DNA of 64,000 nucleotides from JAWSVE01 sp033852115. Lineage in GTDB: Bacteria > Pseudomonadota > Gammaproteobacteria > Pseudomonadales > Cellvibrionaceae. A program made the translations under genes and the position numbers. Shown in pieces: positions 8,153 to 15,849 of the stretch. The stretch covers positions 695,712-759,711 of the forward strand of contig JAWSVE010000008.1 in NCBI GenBank assembly GCA_033852115.1, written 5' to 3'. The notes beneath the pieces were generated by a model. It saw only the letters and a program-made list of their open reading frames with translations. It was not told where the DNA came from and did no database searches. Position 1 is the first letter of the stretch. Each line of letters starts with the position of its first letter.

Positions 8153-8776
8153 CTATTGTGAGTATTCGTGTTGCATGTGCATTAATTGCTTGCGTAATTC
8201 GCGAACTGCTCGCGAGTAATGTGTTTTAACGCTGCCGCTGCTACATTGCATAATGTTCGCTGTGGTTTCCACATCGAAGCCTTCCCAACTGCGTAGTAAA
8301 AACGCCTGCTGTTGTCTGATGCTTAATTGCTCGACGGCGTGCATCACGGCCTCTATGTCTTGTGTTCGCTGCCACACACTGTCAGGCATTTCACTTTCGT
8401 CGCTTTCCGCTAAATCAATGGGATCTTCTTCCTGCAGCTCATCTTCCTGGTACCCACGTTTTTGCCAGAACCAGCGATGTTGCCTTTGCTGGCGCCGATG
8501 GGATTGTATGATCTCGCGCTGCAAAATTGTTTGAAAAAGCGGCGCCCATTCTGACGCCGATTTGTCGGCGTAGTTAGTGGCCAGCTTGATCATTGCTTCC
8601 TGTACTACGTCCAACGCTTCGGCATGACTTTTTGTCGCTAGCTTGGCCATTTGATATGCGCGGCCCTCCACGCTCGCAAAAAAGTCATTGAGCGATTGCG
8701 CTGTTCCCTCAGCATCATGTTGATGAGCTGATTCCGCGGCAGCATGTGCAATGTTGGCGTTATGTAAATTGGCCAT
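8153..8776 (-). CDS. ECF-type RNA polymerase sigma factor
   Basis: 207 residues. Region 2 contains AYQMAKLATKSHAEALDVVQEAMIKLA (core binding and -10 recognition helix). A divergent, highly charged linker (QRQHRWFWQKRGYQEDELQEEDPIDLAESDE) follows. Region 4 is a helix-turn-helix: LSIRQQQAFLLRSWEGFDVETTANIM...SSGSVKTHYSRAVRELRK. The N-terminal 30 residues are His/Ala-rich. It heads a compact minus-strand operon with the DUF3619-like, small exported, DUF3106 and barrel proteins, so it likely directs an envelope-related regulon and perhaps its own operon. The start is the ATG at 8776 with a weak GAGAAA-type RBS. Confidence 0.9.
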   Translation of the reverse strand: MANLHNANIAHAAAESAHQHDAEGTAQSLNDFFASVEGRAYQMAKLATKSHAEALDVVQEAMIKLATNYADKSASEWAPLFQTILQREIIQSHRRQQRQHRWFWQKRGYQEDELQEEDPIDLAESDESEMPDSVWQRTQDIEAVMHAVEQLSIRQQQAFLLRSWEGFDVETTANIMQCSSGSVKTHYSRAVRELRKQLMHMQHEYSQ

Positions 8777-8880
8777 TCGTGAGCGTCTGTTTCTCTATTT
8801 CAACTTCGTTTTTGTCGCTCATCACAACACAATCTCCTGGGTATTGTGATGAGCAGCAATCCGTTGCTAAGGACAAAATC

Positions 8881-9441
8881 CTACTCTGCGCTATCTGATT
8901 CGTTATCACCACGGCTTCTATCAATGACTCTAGTATGTGTTTCACCATCTTTGTCAACCACAGTGATCTCTTTATGGAGTGTGCCAGCCTCCTTATCGAT
9001 TGTCGCTACGACATTGCGAGACGTGGTGACACCTTCCGCATTGGTGCGGGTCGATTCTCGCGTGAAGCCATCCTCACTGCGCTGCATGACGTCGCTACTA
9101 CTGTAGGTGCTACCGTCGAATCTTTCCCCCTCAGTGGTGCGCGTGCGGGTTTGCGATTCTTGGTCGATATCAACCGTTGTCGTTCGAGTGGCGGTTGCGC
9201 CATCTGGCCGTGTGCGGGTTATGGTTCGTGTTCCTTCTCGCATTTTACGTTGTCTGTGTTGTTCTGCCATACGTGCTCGGTGCTGTTGAACATTGGCATG
9301 TCGGGCACCATCGGCTGAGGGGCCTCGGGACTCTGCGTTTGCAACGGTTACACCGCAGGCAAGGACTGCCGTCAAAGCTAGACCTGTAGCGAGATGGATG
9401 TATTGGCGGAAGTGAGGGTATTGGTTGTTGGGCTTGTTCAT
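8881..9441 (-). CDS. Exported Arg/Thr-rich repetitive protein of unknown function
   Basis: 186 residues with a signal peptide (to about VANA-ES, residue 37). The mature protein is low in hydrophobics and rich in Arg, Thr, Glu and Asp, with loosely repeated strand-like units (TITRTRPDGATATRTTTV, SQTRTRTTEGERFDGSTY, TRESTRTNAEGVTTSRNVV, DKDGETHTRVIDR). Each unit pairs a TRTR-like run with a DG or EG turn, suggesting beta-hairpin repeats. It lies 104 bases upstream of the sigma-factor gene on the same strand and may belong to the same transcript. I do not recognise a family. Confidence 0.65.
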   Translation of the reverse strand: MNKPNNQYPHFRQYIHLATGLALTAVLACGVTVANAESRGPSADGARHANVQQHRARMAEQHRQRKMREGTRTITRTRPDGATATRTTTVDIDQESQTRTRTTEGERFDGSTYSSSDVMQRSEDGFTRESTRTNAEGVTTSRNVVATIDKEAGTLHKEITVVDKDGETHTRVIDRSRGDNESDSAE

Positions 9442-9698
9442 TATATAGCTCCGTTAAGTCAGTCGTGCTGTCAATATGAGTGTGGCCAGAGGGCCTTAGT
9501 TTGTGTCATCTCGCGCGCTTACTATCTATAACGCACAAGTCTGGAATCGGTTGACACGTCGTTTAAAAAATCACGGGGTCGAGCTACTAGACATGCTGGG
9601 GTTAAGACGGGCATATTACCGGCGCAAAGAGCCTGTCTAGGGCTATCAGATTGAGTTTTAGGCTAATGTTGATAGGGTTTACGGAGAAAGGATAAAAA

Positions 9699-10013
9699 AT
9701 GCTGGTTACGAATATTGAGATGGTGCCCGGGCGACGGGTGAGAGAACACCTTGGCATGGTGCAGGGCAATACGGTACGTGCTAAGCATGCCGGCAAAGAC
9801 ATTATGGCGGGTTTTAAGAATATCTTTGGTGGCGAGTTAAAAAGTTACACAGAGTTGTTAACAGAAGCGAGGGAAGAGGCCACTGAACGAATGATCGAGC
9901 AGGCCAAATCAATTGGTGCCAATGCCGTGCTCAATGTTCGATTTTCGACGTCCTCTATCTCAGCCGGTGCTGCTGAGCTTTTCGTCTATGGCACTGCGGT
10001 GGTTCTCGAGTAA
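9699..10013 (+). CDS. YbjQ-family (UPF0145/DUF74) protein
   Basis: 104 residues, the full usual length of YbjQ proteins. Conserved blocks: VPGRRVREHLGMVQGNTVRAKHAGKDI, FKNIFGGELKSYTELLTEAREEATERMIEQAKSIGANAVLNVRF and a C-terminal VYGTAVVLE. Members form ring-like oligomers; the biochemical role is not established. Strong RBS GGAGAAAGGA. It begins a plus-strand trio with a second, membrane-anchored YbjQ-like protein and an M48 protease. Confidence 0.9.
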   Translation: MLVTNIEMVPGRRVREHLGMVQGNTVRAKHAGKDIMAGFKNIFGGELKSYTELLTEAREEATERMIEQAKSIGANAVLNVRFSTSSISAGAAELFVYGTAVVLE

Positions 10014-10029
10014 GACACGGAGATCAAGG

Positions 10030-10470
10030 ATGTACGATTTAATATTTTTCCTGACGCTATTGTCGCTAGGCTACTTTTTCGGTCGCATTGCTGAGAAACG
10101 CCATTTTCGCTCAATCATTCAGCGTGAGCAGCAACTTCGGCATATTCTCACCTTCGCTAAGCGTTATCCATTAAATGCGACTGAGCCTACTCAGGTTGCG
10201 CTCGTTAGCGGTAATGTCGTGATCTCGCTTGATTATTTCAAACGAATTGTTGCCGGTTTGCGATCAATTGTTGGTGGGCGTGTTAAAGCTTATGAGACGT
10301 TGGTGGAGCGAGCCAGGCGCGAAGCCATTTTGCGCATGAAGGAAGAAGCGCAGCGCCTGGGCGCTCAAGCAGTGATTAACGTAAAGCTAGAGACAGCGTC
10401 AATATACAAGGGGCAGCAACAGCAGGTGGGTAGCGTCGAAGTATACGCTTACGGCACTGCGCTCTATTAG
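10030..10470 (+). CDS. Membrane-anchored YbjQ-like protein
   Basis: 146 residues from the ATG at 10030 (RBS ACGGAGATCAAGG); the frame extends further upstream but only over the first ybjQ-like gene. N-terminal hydrophobic helix (about 4-20, LIFFLTLLSLGYFFGRI), a basic linker, then a YbjQ-like domain: ALVSGNVVISLDYFKRIVAGLRSIVGGRVKAYETLVERARREAILRMKEEAQRLGAQAVINVKLETASI ... EVYAYGTALY. It is clearly paralogous to the preceding gene (16 bases away) but tethered to the membrane. It probably assembles with it, giving a membrane-associated ring; that is inference. Confidence 0.8.
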   Translation: MYDLIFFLTLLSLGYFFGRIAEKRHFRSIIQREQQLRHILTFAKRYPLNATEPTQVALVSGNVVISLDYFKRIVAGLRSIVGGRVKAYETLVERARREAILRMKEEAQRLGAQAVINVKLETASIYKGQQQQVGSVEVYAYGTALY

Positions 10471-10498
10471 TGTTTGTTATTAACAGGCTAAGTGAATA

Positions 10499-11383
10499 AT
10501 GAAATACAGCAATCCACAAATACCTGAGGGGATAAACGTATCGCAAGAGCACCCGCTAAAAGAATTTTTTATTCTGTTAGCGGGTGTCAGCGCTATCGTG
10601 GTAGCCGCGGTATTTGTCTTGGCGCTATTAGCCGAGTGGTTAGTCCGGTTTATTCCCTTTGAAACGGAAGCTGCATTGGTTAGTGATGGCTTTGCCGAAA
10701 CGACCTTGATTGATTCGCAACGGAGCACTGGTGACCAAGCCATCGAAGACTACTTACAAGCTTTAAGTGACCGGCTCACTGAGCACATGGACTTAGCCGA
10801 TGGAATGTCGATCACAGTGCACTACAGTGACGATGATCTGGTGAATGCTTATGCCACGTTAGGTGGTCACGTAGTCGTCTATCGTGGTTTGCTTGAAAAG
10901 CTCAATAGCGAAAACGCCTTGGCAATGGTTGTTGCGCATGAGGCTGCGCATATTGCGCACCGAGATCCCATTGTTGCGATGGGGCGAGGATTAACCGTTG
11001 GTTTAGCCTTAGCTTGCATAACAGGGTTTGGTGATAGCGGTATGTCGCAACAGTTGCTGGGTCAGCTCAGTCTGTTTACAGCGCTGTCATTTAATCGTGA
11101 TCAGGAAACTGAAGCTGATCGAGTTGCTATGCGAGCCGTGCTGGCCGAATATGGCCACATTGAGGGCGCTGCCGATCTTTTCGAATTGTTTAAACAACAA
11201 CGGGGCGAGTTAATGGCCCCGGAGTTGTTGAGTACCCATCCTTTAGATGATTCGCGTATTCAGGCGATAGAGGCATTCGCGCATGAGTCAAAAATTCGCC
11301 CCGGCAATCGAGCAGAAAAAAATGAAACTACGCCACTTCCTGAGATTATTCTTCAGCTCGCAAACGATAACTCGTATAACTAG
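10499..11383 (+). CDS. M48-family membrane zinc metalloprotease
   Basis: 294 residues. One N-terminal membrane segment (about 22-46). The protease domain has the zinc motif HEAAH (H147-E148-x-x-H151) in VVAHEAAHIAHRD and the third ligand in the ETEADRVAM helix (about E205). STHPLDDSRIQAIE is the conserved C-terminal M48 signature. YATLGGHVVVYRGLLEKL precedes the active site as in BepA/HtpX-like enzymes. The active domain may face the periplasm or cytoplasm; I cannot decide. It follows the two YbjQ proteins by 28 bases, suggesting a common function in protein quality control. Its last 4 bases overlap convergently with the crotonase gene. Confidence 0.9.
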   Translation: MKYSNPQIPEGINVSQEHPLKEFFILLAGVSAIVVAAVFVLALLAEWLVRFIPFETEAALVSDGFAETTLIDSQRSTGDQAIEDYLQALSDRLTEHMDLADGMSITVHYSDDDLVNAYATLGGHVVVYRGLLEKLNSENALAMVVAHEAAHIAHRDPIVAMGRGLTVGLALACITGFGDSGMSQQLLGQLSLFTALSFNRDQETEADRVAMRAVLAEYGHIEGAADLFELFKQQRGELMAPELLSTHPLDDSRIQAIEAFAHESKIRPGNRAEKNETTPLPEIILQLANDNSYN

Positions 11384-12162
11384 CGACCTTTCCAAGTAGG
11401 TTTGCGTTTTTCGGCAAAGGCTTTCAAGCCTTCTTTACGGTCTTCAGATTGTAGAGCGACATTAGCAATAGGCATTTGTTTTGCCCAGGCCTCATCATCC
11501 GTCCAGTCGAAGCTATGGCGAACGATTTCTTTACTCGCCGCCAACGCGGTCGGGCCGTTACTTTGTATTTTATTTGCAAACTGTATGGCTGCATCTAACG
11601 CGGTACCTGTTGGAACGATTTGGTTCACGATACCTTGTTGTTGAAAATAGGCGGCGTCTTTAAATTCTCCGGTTAATGCTAATTCCATCACTTGATGGTA
11701 TGCCATACGTTTGGGCAGGCGAAACAGACCGCCACCAATTGCAACGACGTTGTGTTTGACCTCCGGCAATCCGAACTTTGCACTCTCCGCAGCGATGATA
11801 ATGTCGCAGGTTAAACATAATTCAAACCCGCCACCAACTGCGAAACCTTCAACGGCTGCGATTAAAGGCTTGCGTGGCGGTTTGGCAAATACACCAAACC
11901 CTCCGCGGGCTGGGCGCTCGCGTTTTACGCCGCTAGCCGCTTCTTTTAAATCGGCGCCTGCAGAAAAGGTCCCGCCAGCACCTGTGATGATGCCGACAAA
12001 TAAACTATCGTCGTTTTCTAGTAGATCGATAGCATCATTCATCTGGTGGGATTGTAAGTTGTTAAACGCGTTTTTTGCTTCGGGCCGGTTGATGGTAATC
12101 ACTAAAGTGTTACCGAGGCGCTCCGTTGTTATGTGCTGCTTACCTTCTGGGTTGTCGGTCAT
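11380..12162 (-). CDS. Enoyl-CoA hydratase/isomerase (crotonase) family protein
   Basis: 260 residues. Crotonase motifs: INRPEAKNAFN, GAGGTFSAGADLKE (first oxyanion-hole strand), VEGFAVGGGFELCLTCDIIIAAESAKFGLPEV (second oxyanion hole) and GLFRLPKRMAYHQVMELALTG. Such enzymes add water to, or isomerise, trans-2-enoyl-CoA in the cytoplasm. It is the last gene of the minus-strand operon TetR - acyl-CoA ligase - SDR - crotonase, 44 bases after the SDR. The exact substrate is unknown; the set points to beta-oxidation-like processing of an acid activated by the upstream ligase. Confidence 0.9.
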   Translation of the reverse strand: MTDNPEGKQHITTERLGNTLVITINRPEAKNAFNNLQSHQMNDAIDLLENDDSLFVGIITGAGGTFSAGADLKEAASGVKRERPARGGFGVFAKPPRKPLIAAVEGFAVGGGFELCLTCDIIIAAESAKFGLPEVKHNVVAIGGGLFRLPKRMAYHQVMELALTGEFKDAAYFQQQGIVNQIVPTGTALDAAIQFANKIQSNGPTALAASKEIVRHSFDWTDDEAWAKQMPIANVALQSEDRKEGLKAFAEKRKPTWKGR

Positions 12163-12206
12163 AATATTTTTATACCCGTTATTTCTTTGATCACGCTGGT
12201 TGTTAG

Positions 12207-12998
12207 TTACTGATTAAAAGAAAAGCCACCATTAACAGGGTAGGTTTGGCCGGTAATCCATTCAGACGCGTCAGATGCCAAAAATAAAACCATATTGGCA
12301 ATATCATTTGGTTTGCCTGGGCGTCGAATAACATACTTTGACATGATTTTTTTATAGCGTTCCTGATCTGCTTCCAAGCGCGCTTGAATATCTGGCGTTA
12401 AGGTGGCGGCGATGGCAACGGAATTACAGTTAATGCTATAACGTCCTAGGCTGCGCGCAATGGCTCGGATAAAGCCAGCCGCTCCCGCTTTAGCTCCGGA
12501 GTAGACTTCCAGCCCCGTTTCTCCAACACGACCGGCATCAGAAATAATAGTAATAATGCGTCCAGATTTTTTCTCAATCATATCTGGAATGACCGCAGTT
12601 GATGTATTGATGACACCGTAAAAGTTAACCTGAATAAAACTGTTCCACGCCTCAGGACTGGTTTCCCAAAATGGTTTGCGTGCGTCGGGGTCTGGCTCTG
12701 CTCCGGCATTACCCGCATTGTTGACGAGAATATCGATGCTACCGAATTTTTCTTTCGCATGTTCGACCATGGTTTTGACAGAATCAAGGTTGGTAACATC
12801 ACATTGAATCGCGAGCGCATTGCCTCCAGCATCATTGATCTCTTTGGCAACCGCCTCAGCTCTATCGAGAAAATAATCGTTAACAATGATCGCTTTCGCG
12901 TTGTGATCTGCAAAATGTTTGGCGATTTGTTCGCCGACACCTCGGCCAGCACCGGTAATTAAAGCCACTTTACCTTCAAGGCTTAGTATCTCACTCAT
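12207..12998 (-). CDS. Short-chain dehydrogenase/reductase (SDR), 3-hydroxyacyl-CoA dehydrogenase type
   Basis: 263 residues. Classical SDR: NAD(P)-binding TGAGRGVGEQIA near the N-terminus, CDVT, NNAG, a Ser in IISDAG and the catalytic Tyr-Lys in VYSGAKAG. The C-terminal PVNGGFSF is typical. An Asp in the IVNDYF segment after the second strand favours NAD over NADP. It overlaps the upstream CoA-ligase stop by ATGA (4 bases), showing tight coupling. Likely it oxidises a 3-hydroxyacyl-CoA made by the crotonase encoded next to it. Confidence 0.9.
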   Translation of the reverse strand: MSEILSLEGKVALITGAGRGVGEQIAKHFADHNAKAIIVNDYFLDRAEAVAKEINDAGGNALAIQCDVTNLDSVKTMVEHAKEKFGSIDILVNNAGNAGAEPDPDARKPFWETSPEAWNSFIQVNFYGVINTSTAVIPDMIEKKSGRIITIISDAGRVGETGLEVYSGAKAGAAGFIRAIARSLGRYSINCNSVAIAATLTPDIQARLEADQERYKKIMSKYVIRRPGKPNDIANMVLFLASDASEWITGQTYPVNGGFSFNQ

Positions 12999-14599
12999 AC
13001 TTGTCTCTCTTTGTTTTGCCAGTAAGGATCGCGTAGATCTCGTTTTAGGATTTTGCCCATGGTGTTACGCGGTAACTCTGCCACTATTTCATAGCTTCGT
13101 GGACGTTTATAGGATGCGAGGTGCTCCGCTGCAAAGTCACTGAGTTCCGCTTCGCTAGCGTCATGGTTTGGTTTAAGTTCGCAGTATGCTTTTACCTGCT
13201 CGCCGAATTCGTCATCGGGTACACCAATGACGGCGATATCTTGAATCGCCGGGTGCTGAATCAGTGCAGCTTCAATTTCTGCTGGGTAAATGTTGACGCC
13301 CCCAGAAATGATCATGTCTTTAATGCGGTCGGTAATATAAAGGTACCCATCTGAGTCGAGATAACCGACGTCGCCCATACGGAAGAATCCGTTTTTATCA
13401 CGGGTGTCTTCATCCATGGTGTCGGCGCCTAGGTAATTCGAAATTGCTACTGGCGTATATACCCAAATTTCTCCAGTTTCGCCTTGAGGAAGTTCCTTGC
13501 CCGCAGCATCGCGAATGCTGACTTTCACGTGCTTAAATGGTTTTCCGCAGGAGCCGGGTTTTTCGGTGTGCATGTCGGGGGAAAGCGAACTGACCATGCT
13601 AACTTCTGTTGACCCATAGTTTTCGCGCAAACAGGGGCCGAAATAGTCGAAAATCCATTGCTTTAATGCTTTGGGTACTGGTGCAGCGCCAACACTTAAC
13701 GTTTTAATGCTCGACACATCGTACTTATCGAGTATGTCTTTGGGTAGCGCCGCGATGCGCTTGAACATGGTCGGTACGCCGTTCCATGTGCTTATTTGGT
13801 ATTGCTCAATGAGCTGCAAGACTTTCTCTGCGTCGAAGCGAGGCATTAACACCATGGTGCTTCCTCGATTAACGGCAGTGCGGACAATTCCGGGGCCTGC
13901 GGCATGGTGCATGGGCATGGTTACGAGTACTTGCTCCGGATCATTGTTGCCCTCGCCTCGAACGCTGGCTAAGTATTCACGTTGCTGCTGCGCAAGTAGC
14001 GGATCTTTTGTCGCGCTTGGGTTTGAGCGGTTATTTACAACGCCTTTGGGGAACCCCGTGGTGCCCGAGGTGTAAATAATTAAACGTGCATCAGCGTCAG
14101 AATAAAAAGGCGGCTCTGGTGGAGTCTCCAGTAGTGCCGCGTAGTGGGTGAAGTCACCCGAAAGAGTTGGTGTGGGTGCGACAGCGACAAGTGCTTTCAT
14201 GTTTAGGCCATCAAAGGCGGGCAGTAGTGCTTCCGGCGATTGATCATCACAAGCGAAGGCTGTAGCGCCACTGTTCTCGAGAATAAAACGTATTTCTTTG
14301 GCAGTTAAACGCCAGTTGAGACCTAGTACGCCAGCGCCTAATTTTGATAAGGCTGCATTTAATACGCACCATTCGATGGAATTTTGTAAACGCAGCACCA
14401 TGATATCTTCTGAGCCAATCCCTCTCTTTGCCAAGCTGTGGGCAACCTGATCGGCCTGTTGATTCCATTGTGCGTAGGTGAGTGATCTGTCGTCCTGAAT
14501 AATAGCGGTGGTATTCTGTGTGCGTTGTGCCCAATCTTCTAGGCGGTTTGGTTTTGGGTTGCTGGCCATGGTTTCAATTACTGTCAGGTTGAGTCGCAT
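12995..14599 (-). CDS. Acyl-CoA synthetase (AMP-binding)
   Basis: 534 residues of the ANL superfamily. Motifs in order: IIYTSGTTGFPKGVVNN (ATP/P-loop, about 170-185), MPMHHAAGPG, WNGVPTMFKRI, ENYGSTEVSMVS, GFFRMGDVGYLDSDGYLYITDRIKDMIISGGVNIYP (hinge) and ELPRNTMGKILKRDL with the catalytic lysine. It converts a carboxylic acid to its acyl-CoA using ATP. An internal ATG at 14569 (MASNPK) is an alternative start; neither start has a convincing RBS. The 14599 start lies 10 bases after the TetR stop. First enzyme of the minus-strand catabolic operon. Confidence 0.9.
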   Translation of the reverse strand: MRLNLTVIETMASNPKPNRLEDWAQRTQNTTAIIQDDRSLTYAQWNQQADQVAHSLAKRGIGSEDIMVLRLQNSIEWCVLNAALSKLGAGVLGLNWRLTAKEIRFILENSGATAFACDDQSPEALLPAFDGLNMKALVAVAPTPTLSGDFTHYAALLETPPEPPFYSDADARLIIYTSGTTGFPKGVVNNRSNPSATKDPLLAQQQREYLASVRGEGNNDPEQVLVTMPMHHAAGPGIVRTAVNRGSTMVLMPRFDAEKVLQLIEQYQISTWNGVPTMFKRIAALPKDILDKYDVSSIKTLSVGAAPVPKALKQWIFDYFGPCLRENYGSTEVSMVSSLSPDMHTEKPGSCGKPFKHVKVSIRDAAGKELPQGETGEIWVYTPVAISNYLGADTMDEDTRDKNGFFRMGDVGYLDSDGYLYITDRIKDMIISGGVNIYPAEIEAALIQHPAIQDIAVIGVPDDEFGEQVKAYCELKPNHDASEAELSDFAAEHLASYKRPRSYEIVAELPRNTMGKILKRDLRDPYWQNKERQV

Positions 14600-14609
14600 T
14601 GGCTGGGAT

Positions 14610-15230
14610 TCAAACTGACAAGCTCCTTACGACGTTGTTTAAAAAAGCTTCGCGAATGTCCGGTAGGCTGATGTCGCTGGGGTCGATGATCCATTGCGCC
14701 ATGACACCGCGCAAGCCGGCCAAAATAATGATGGCTTGTTGACGTGGAATTAGGTCAGGGCGCAGATCTCCTGCGTCTTGGCCGATGTGGATGTGGTAAG
14801 CGATACCCTTGATACTCTTTTCATTCGCATGTGCGATAGGGGCTGCCAAGGACGGGTTGTTTATGCCTTCTGACAAGACCATGTGAAGTGCACGAATCCC
14901 TCGAGAGTCTTTGGTAACTCGGTCAAAGTATTGGCGAATGGTTTCGAGCAGCATTGGCAGGCCAGGTTCTACTGTTTGGATCTCGCCGACCTGTACACTG
15001 AATCGCTCCGTAATGTGCCTAACAATGGCTATCAAAAGTTCATCCTTCTTACCGAAGTGATGACTAGCGATGCCGCGACTGTACCCCGCATTCTCCCCAG
15101 CGGCAGCCAGCGTGAGTCCCGATAGCCCTTTTTCCGCAATGATTTCAATGGCCGCGAGAACGATTTGTCGCTCGGCGGTTTCACGGCGTTCGCTCTGCGT
15201 GCGGCGAACGCTGGTTTCGGCTGCTGACAT
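14610..15230 (-). CDS. TetR-family transcriptional regulator
   Basis: 206 residues from the ATG at 15230, preceded by AGAGGTAGTG; a GTG one codon upstream is also open. The N-terminal helix-turn-helix is IVLAAIEIIAEKGLSGLTLAAAGENAGYSRGIASHHFGKKDELLIAIV. The C-terminal ligand domain is helical. It heads the acyl-CoA ligase/SDR/crotonase operon and is divergent from the DUF35-thiolase pair, with a 32-bp palindrome between them. It is probably a repressor released by an acyl-CoA or the pathway substrate; the ligand is inferred. Confidence 0.9.
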   Translation of the reverse strand: MSAAETSVRRTQSERRETAERQIVLAAIEIIAEKGLSGLTLAAAGENAGYSRGIASHHFGKKDELLIAIVRHITERFSVQVGEIQTVEPGLPMLLETIRQYFDRVTKDSRGIRALHMVLSEGINNPSLAAPIAHANEKSIKGIAYHIHIGQDAGDLRPDLIPRQQAIIILAGLRGVMAQWIIDPSDISLPDIREAFLNNVVRSLSV

Positions 15231-15278
15231 CACTACCTCTGAGGTAACTATGGGTGTAGTTAATAAGGGTGTAGTTAG

Positions 15279-15310
15279 TTAACTTACTTGTTGACCAGCA
15301 AGTATGTTAA
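15279..15310. promoter_or_regulatory. 32-bp palindrome, candidate operator of the divergent TetR regulator
   Basis: Near-perfect dyad reading TTAACTTACTTGTTGA then CCAGCAAGTATGTTAA: 13 of 16 half-site positions are complementary. It lies between the TetR gene (start 15230) and the DUF35 gene (start 15418). Size and position fit a TetR-dimer operator controlling both divergent operons. Nearby are an 11-bp direct repeat GGGTGTAGTTA (15252-15262 and 15267-15277) and a smaller dyad TACCTCTGAGGTA (15234-15246) that overlaps the TetR ribosome-binding site. Confidence 0.6.
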
Positions 15311-15417
15311 AACACATAATCCGTTCCTGTCACTTATTTTTCATTGCGACTGACGAATTCAGTGCTCGAAGTTTCTGAACCCGTCGCCGCTAGCGATGCC
15401 TGCTGAGGGGGGTAGCT

Positions 15418-15849
15418 GTGAGTCAGCTCAGATTGTTAAAGCCAAATCTTTACACCAGCCCAGACGAGAAAGGTGATATCCAGTTAATGGGAGGCCGTTG
15501 TAGTTGCGGCTATTGTTTTTTTCCGATGCAGCATTACGGCTGCGAGCAATGTGGGGCTAAAGGCGATGAGCTAAAAGCTGTGCCATTGACCGGAAAGGGT
15601 GAGTTAGTCTCTTCAGCGGTGGTGCATAAACACGCTGATGAAAGACGCCAGACGCCGTTTGTGGTCGGCTCAGTTCGCTTAACTGATGGCCCGGTTGTGA
15701 GAACGCTGTTGGATGTCGATACCGATGTCAGGCTGGCTCCTGGCACGGAATTAACAGCAGTGCTAGTGGATGTTGAGGGGAAAGAAAGTGAAACTTTCCA
15801 AGACCTGCGCTTTCGTCCCAGCCGCTTAGTAACCGGAGGAGGAGCCTAA
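15418..15849 (+). CDS. DUF35 OB-fold/zinc-ribbon protein, partner of the thiolase-like protein
   Basis: 143 residues, GTG start after a strong GAGGGGGG RBS. N-terminal zinc ribbon with cysteines in GRCSCGYCFFP and YGCEQCGAKG; C-terminal OB-fold (GKGELVSSAVVHKHAD ... GSVRLTDGPVVRTLLDVD ... RFRPSRLV). DUF35 proteins bind CoA esters and assemble with thiolase-fold enzymes; in steroid side-chain catabolism the DUF35 domain of ChsH2 is required by the aldolase Ltp2. Its stop overlaps the thiolase-like start (TAATG), a sign that the two polypeptides form a complex. Confidence 0.85.
   Translation: MSQLRLLKPNLYTSPDEKGDIQLMGGRCSCGYCFFPMQHYGCEQCGAKGDELKAVPLTGKGELVSSAVVHKHADERRQTPFVVGSVRLTDGPVVRTLLDVDTDVRLAPGTELTAVLVDVEGKESETFQDLRFRPSRLVTGGGA

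Noticed and set aside
11711..12190. 159-codon plus-strand ORF antisense to the crotonase
   Set aside because: Shadow of a gene with clear crotonase motifs on the minus strand.
15010..15025. GCCTAAC inside the TetR gene
   Set aside because: Lies within coding sequence with no paired arm; chance occurrence.
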